From assembly GCA_018666295.1 (NCBI GenBank), contig JABIZW010000274.1, positions 1 to 8,768 on the forward strand: a stretch of DNA of 8,768 nucleotides, given 5' to 3'. The first letter of the stretch is position 1; each line of letters opens with the position of its first letter. The notes beneath the pieces are model-generated. The model did no database searches. It saw only the letters and a list, made by a program, of their open reading frames with translations, and was not told where the DNA came from. The translations under genes were made by a program, and so were the position numbers. The stretch comes from Halieaceae bacterium. GTDB taxonomy: Bacteria > Pseudomonadota > Gammaproteobacteria > Pseudomonadales > Halieaceae. Below are positions 6,511 through 8,768 of this stretch, in pieces.

Positions 6511-7758
6511 CTAGTGGCTCGCTGCCGTCGCGCCCATTTCATTGACTTGTTTGAAACGACTAAATCGGTCGAGTTCAAACGGCTGAATAAGTTCGGGCAC
6601 CTTACCGCCGCTTGCAACGAGCTCGGCCATGGTCTTTCCGCAGATGGGTGTCGCCTTGAAGCCCCAAGTTCCCCATCCCGCATCGATGTAGTAGTTCTCA
6701 AGGGGCGTAAGGCCCATGATCGGGCTGTAATCGCTCGTCATGTCGGTGATCCCTGCCCATTGTCTCAGCAGTCTCATCTCGCTTAAAAATGGGAACATCT
6801 CTACTGCGCTGGCAATTAAGCTTTCTTTGAGCGGCAGCGAGGAGCGGCTGTTGTAGAGCGGGTACGGATCTGAGCCGCCGCCAAACACGATCTCGCCGCG
6901 GCTGGTTTGTTGCACGTAACAGTGCAAGGCGGACGAACTGACCAAGGGCGTCAAAAAGGGCTTCACTGGCAGAGTCACCATGGCCTGCAAGGGGTAGGCG
7001 ACGAGCGGTAGTTTGAAGCCTGCTTTTTGTGCAAGTAGCGCGCTGTGCCCCGCAACAGCCTGGACAACGACGCCTGCGTTGACCACGCCACGATTGGTTT
7101 GTACGCCAGTGACACGACCGCCATGGGTGAGCACATCGGTCACCTCAGTCAGTTGATGCAGTTCGACACCCCGCTGAGTTGCGCCTCGTGCGTAGCCCCA
7201 CGCTACCGCATCATGACGCGCTGTCGCGCCGTCGCGATGCCAAAGACCCGCCAGCACGGGGAGATTAGCTGGATTTAGGTTTAGCGTGGGGACGAGCTTT
7301 GCAATGTCACTGGGGGAAATGAGTTCGGTTCTTCCGCCATAGTGCTTATTCACTTCTGCGCGTTGTCGGAAAGACCGAACCGTTGCGTCAGTGTGCGCAA
7401 GTGTTAGCTGACCCCGCTGGGAGTACATGATGTTGAAGTCAAATTCATTGGATAAGTTTTCAAACAGCTTCACAGACGCACTGTAGAACTTGACGCCCTC
7501 AGGAGTCAGATAGTTCGAGCGAATGACCGCGGTGTTGCGGGCGGTATTGCCGCCGCCCAAATAACCTTTCTCTAAAACGGCGACGTTCGTGATGCCATGG
7601 TATTTCGCTAAATAGTAGGCGGTTGCGACACCGTGACCGCCACCGCCGATAATCACTACGTCATACTGCGCTTTAAGATCGGCAGGCGGCGGTAAATCCG
7701 CCTCTTTGTCAAAGGGGTAGTCTGAGTTGATACCGTATTTCAATAGGCCTAATGGCAT
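6511..7758 (-). CDS. soxB: Sarcosine oxidase, beta subunit (SoxB)
   Basis: The 415-residue product is an FAD-dependent amine oxidase of the DAO family with the usual length of SoxB. Landmarks are the dinucleotide motif 'VVIIGGGGHGVATAYYLAK' (34-52), 'VLEKGYLGGGNTARNT' (61-76) and 'IRSNYL' (79-84), and at the C-terminus 'GWGTWGFKATPICGKTMAELV' (361-381), all typical of beta subunits. H182 in 'ARHDAVAWGYA' is the counterpart, by motif, of the His to which FMN is covalently bound in the characterised enzyme. Beta oxidises the N-methyl group of sarcosine (or a related secondary or tertiary amine) to the imine, and O2 is reduced to H2O2. The start ATG at 7758 is the only one possible near here, since an in-frame TAA lies three codons upstream. 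AAGGAG sits 12 nt upstream, a longer spacing than usual. The gene follows the BCCT gene after 71 nt. Confidence 0.95.
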   Translation of the reverse strand: MPLGLLKYGINSDYPFDKEADLPPPADLKAQYDVVIIGGGGHGVATAYYLAKYHGITNVAVLEKGYLGGGNTARNTAVIRSNYLTPEGVKFYSASVKLFENLSNEFDFNIMYSQRGQLTLAHTDATVRSFRQRAEVNKHYGGRTELISPSDIAKLVPTLNLNPANLPVLAGLWHRDGATARHDAVAWGYARGATQRGVELHQLTEVTDVLTHGGRVTGVQTNRGVVNAGVVVQAVAGHSALLAQKAGFKLPLVAYPLQAMVTLPVKPFLTPLVSSSALHCYVQQTSRGEIVFGGGSDPYPLYNSRSSLPLKESLIASAVEMFPFLSEMRLLRQWAGITDMTSDYSPIMGLTPLENYYIDAGWGTWGFKATPICGKTMAELVASGGKVPELIQPFELDRFSRFKQVNEMGATAASH

Positions 7759-7777
7759 GGCTCGTTATCTCTCCTTC

Positions 7778-7795
7778 AGGCGCGTGAAAGCGCCT
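7778..7795. repeat. Hairpin in the BCCT-soxB gap, just ahead of the soxB ribosome binding site
   Basis: AGGCGC (7778-7783) and GCGCCT (7790-7795) form a perfect 6-bp inverted repeat with a 6-nt loop. On the minus strand (operon transcript) it lies 2 nt ahead of the AAGGAG of soxB and lacks a following T-run, so it is not a terminator in that direction. Its place between transporter and enzyme genes would suit an mRNA stability or processing element, which is inference. Nothing else in the 71-nt gap stands out. Confidence 0.4.
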
Positions 7796-7829
7796 TTACC
7801 CACCTTTTTTAGTCGAGGCTGTCGATACT

Positions 7830-8768
7830 TCATCGATTTCTTACAACCGAAAAAATTCCCCACAGCGAGGGGAGTAGCAATATCGATACCGGTACCGCGG
7901 TCACCACTATAAAGCTCTGTAACCGGCCAATCCCACCCTCGGGTCCAGCGACAAGAATCATTGCAGTTATACCCAAGGCCAGTCCCCAAAATAGCCGTAG
8001 CCAAGTGGGGGGGTCGTTGCGCTGACTACTGACCACCGACAGGCTGTAGGTCATTGAGTCACCGGTCGTTGCAACAAATAGGGCCGTCAGAAGGAGGAAC
8101 GCAGGCGATAATACGGCGCTCATTGGCATCGCCTCGGTAATGGCGAGCAAGACGGCGGGCAGATTAAACCCTTCAAAGGGACCCGTGATGCTGCCCGGAT
8201 TTTGACTCTCCAGTCCTAAACCGGTGCCGCCCAGTATTGAAAACCAGGCCATTGTGATCAGCGGAGCGAGGACTGACATGAGTACAATGATGTCGCGAAT
8301 ACGCCGGCCACGACTGACCCGAGCAATAAAGATCGCCATCATCGGACCGTAGCCGATGAACCAGCCCCAGAAGAAAAGGGTCCAAGGAGAAAGCCAACCA
8401 GGATCTCCGAATACGCCTGCCTCGCCGCGAAAAAGCGCCTGGTTTCCGAACCACGCTAGGTGCGTTGTTAGTCCCTCAAAAAAACCGCCAATGATTAAGC
8501 GGGTGGGACCTGCGAGCAGCAGGAACAGCAGTAGCACAGCACCCAATACAATATTGGCACGGCTCAATAACTGAATACCCCGATGCATCCCGCTGACCGC
8601 AGAGACGAGGTAAAGTCCCATAAGCCCGGTGATCGTGACGATTTGAATAAGTTTGGTATCGGGACTGCCATAGAGTTCGCTCAGTCCGTAGCTGACTTGT
8701 AATCCGAGAAACCCTATGGGCCCCACAGTGCCTGCAAAAACGGCAACCACAGAGACAATGTCAGCAAC
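7830..8768 (-). CDS. BCCT-family (betaine/choline/carnitine) transporter, C-terminal part
   Basis: The frame is open to the right edge (first visible residues VADIVS), so the N-terminal part is missing; 312 residues are seen, which is more than half of a typical ~500-residue BCCT protein. The signature segment 'SPWTLFFWGWFIGYGPMMAIFIARVSRGR' (fragment residues 127-155) corresponds to TM8 and the following loop. Later marks are 'ATTGDSMTYSLS' (233-244, the family's T-S-A-D-S type segment), 'LFWGLALG' (259-266) and 'GRLQSF' (281-286). BCCT carriers take up betaines, choline, carnitine, DMSP or related solutes, usually with Na+ or H+. In BetP-type carriers TM8 gives W-x-W-W-x-x-W for the aromatic box; here this reads W-G-W-F-I-G-Y, so the second and third Trp of the box are Phe and Tyr. 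As the gene just upstream of soxBDAG on the same strand, it likely imports the methylated amine used by that enzyme. It ends in TGA at 7830-7832. Confidence 0.9.
   Translation of the reverse strand, partial: VADIVSVVAVFAGTVGPIGFLGLQVSYGLSELYGSPDTKLIQIVTITGLMGLYLVSAVSGMHRGIQLLSRANIVLGAVLLLFLLLAGPTRLIIGGFFEGLTTHLAWFGNQALFRGEAGVFGDPGWLSPWTLFFWGWFIGYGPMMAIFIARVSRGRRIRDIIVLMSVLAPLITMAWFSILGGTGLGLESQNPGSITGPFEGFNLPAVLLAITEAMPMSAVLSPAFLLLTALFVATTGDSMTYSLSVVSSQRNDPPTWLRLFWGLALGITAMILVAGPEGGIGRLQSFIVVTAVPVSILLLPSLWGIFSVVRNR
7851..7873 (-). terminator. Possible weak attenuator inside the BCCT 3' end
   Basis: On the minus strand TCCCC (7873-7869) can pair with GGGGA (7861-7857) across a 7-nt loop and is followed by ATTTTTTC. 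This is the shape of an intrinsic terminator but with a short 5-bp stem, and it sits within the last ~15 codons of the transporter gene. The bases also encode an ordinary Leu-Trp-Gly-Ile-Phe stretch. If real it would partly stop transcripts before soxB; it may equally be a by-product of the coding sequence. Confidence 0.3.

Noticed and set aside
7759..7829. Riboswitch (for example glycine type) ahead of soxB
   Set aside because: The gap is only 71 nt and shows a single short hairpin without the conserved elements of a glycine aptamer.
1..8768. CRISPR arrays, insertion sequences, phage genes or toxin-antitoxin pairs
   Set aside because: No repeat-spacer pattern, transposase, integrase or terminal inverted repeats were seen. 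The window is filled with metabolic and transport genes.

Overview
The window looks like a chromosomal stretch of a Gram-negative proteobacterium, most plausibly a marine gammaproteobacterium. The reasons are moderate G+C content (mid-50s percent by eye), tightly packed genes with ATGA/GTGA overlaps, a tRNA gene with encoded CCA behind a clean sigma70-type promoter, Na+-coupled transport, and a methylated-glycine catabolic operon next to a BCCT transporter. This placement is inference; the sequence holds no rRNA or marker protein to fix it.

Layout. Positions 1-309 (+) hold the C-terminal end of a sodium:solute symporter. It converges on a 346-codon membrane di-iron hydroxylase of the sterol desaturase/fatty acid hydroxylase superfamily (306-1346, -); their stop codons interlock in a shared CTAG. 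Next comes tRNA-Arg(ACG) on the minus strand (1492-1568), with its own promoter (1579-1606) and intrinsic terminator (1455-1485). A lone plus-strand gene follows (1729-2730), encoding an Ldh-family (malate/L-lactate dehydrogenase type) NAD(P)-dependent oxidoreductase. It converges on the end of the main operon.

The main operon runs leftward on the minus strand from beyond the right edge to 2749: BCCT transporter (partial) - soxB - soxD - soxA - soxG. The last four are the canonical order for heterotetrameric sarcosine oxidase, with gaps of 8 nt (soxB-soxD) and 4-nt overlaps (soxD-soxA, soxA-soxG). The predicted pathway is uptake of a betaine-like or N-methylated solute by the BCCT carrier, then oxidative demethylation by SoxBDAG. 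Such enzymes release glycine and H2O2, with the one-carbon unit passed to tetrahydrofolate in the GcvT-like half of SoxA. glyA, folD and purU, often found beside such operons, are not in this window.

I found no wholly new system. The points worth a second look are key-residue substitutions in otherwise intact genes. SoxD has lost two of the four zinc ligands of the classical enzyme. The Ldh-family protein lacks both histidine motifs normally used in catalysis. The BCCT carrier has two of its TM8 tryptophans replaced by Phe and Tyr. There are also hairpins around the BCCT-soxB junction that could set the ratio of transporter to enzyme.
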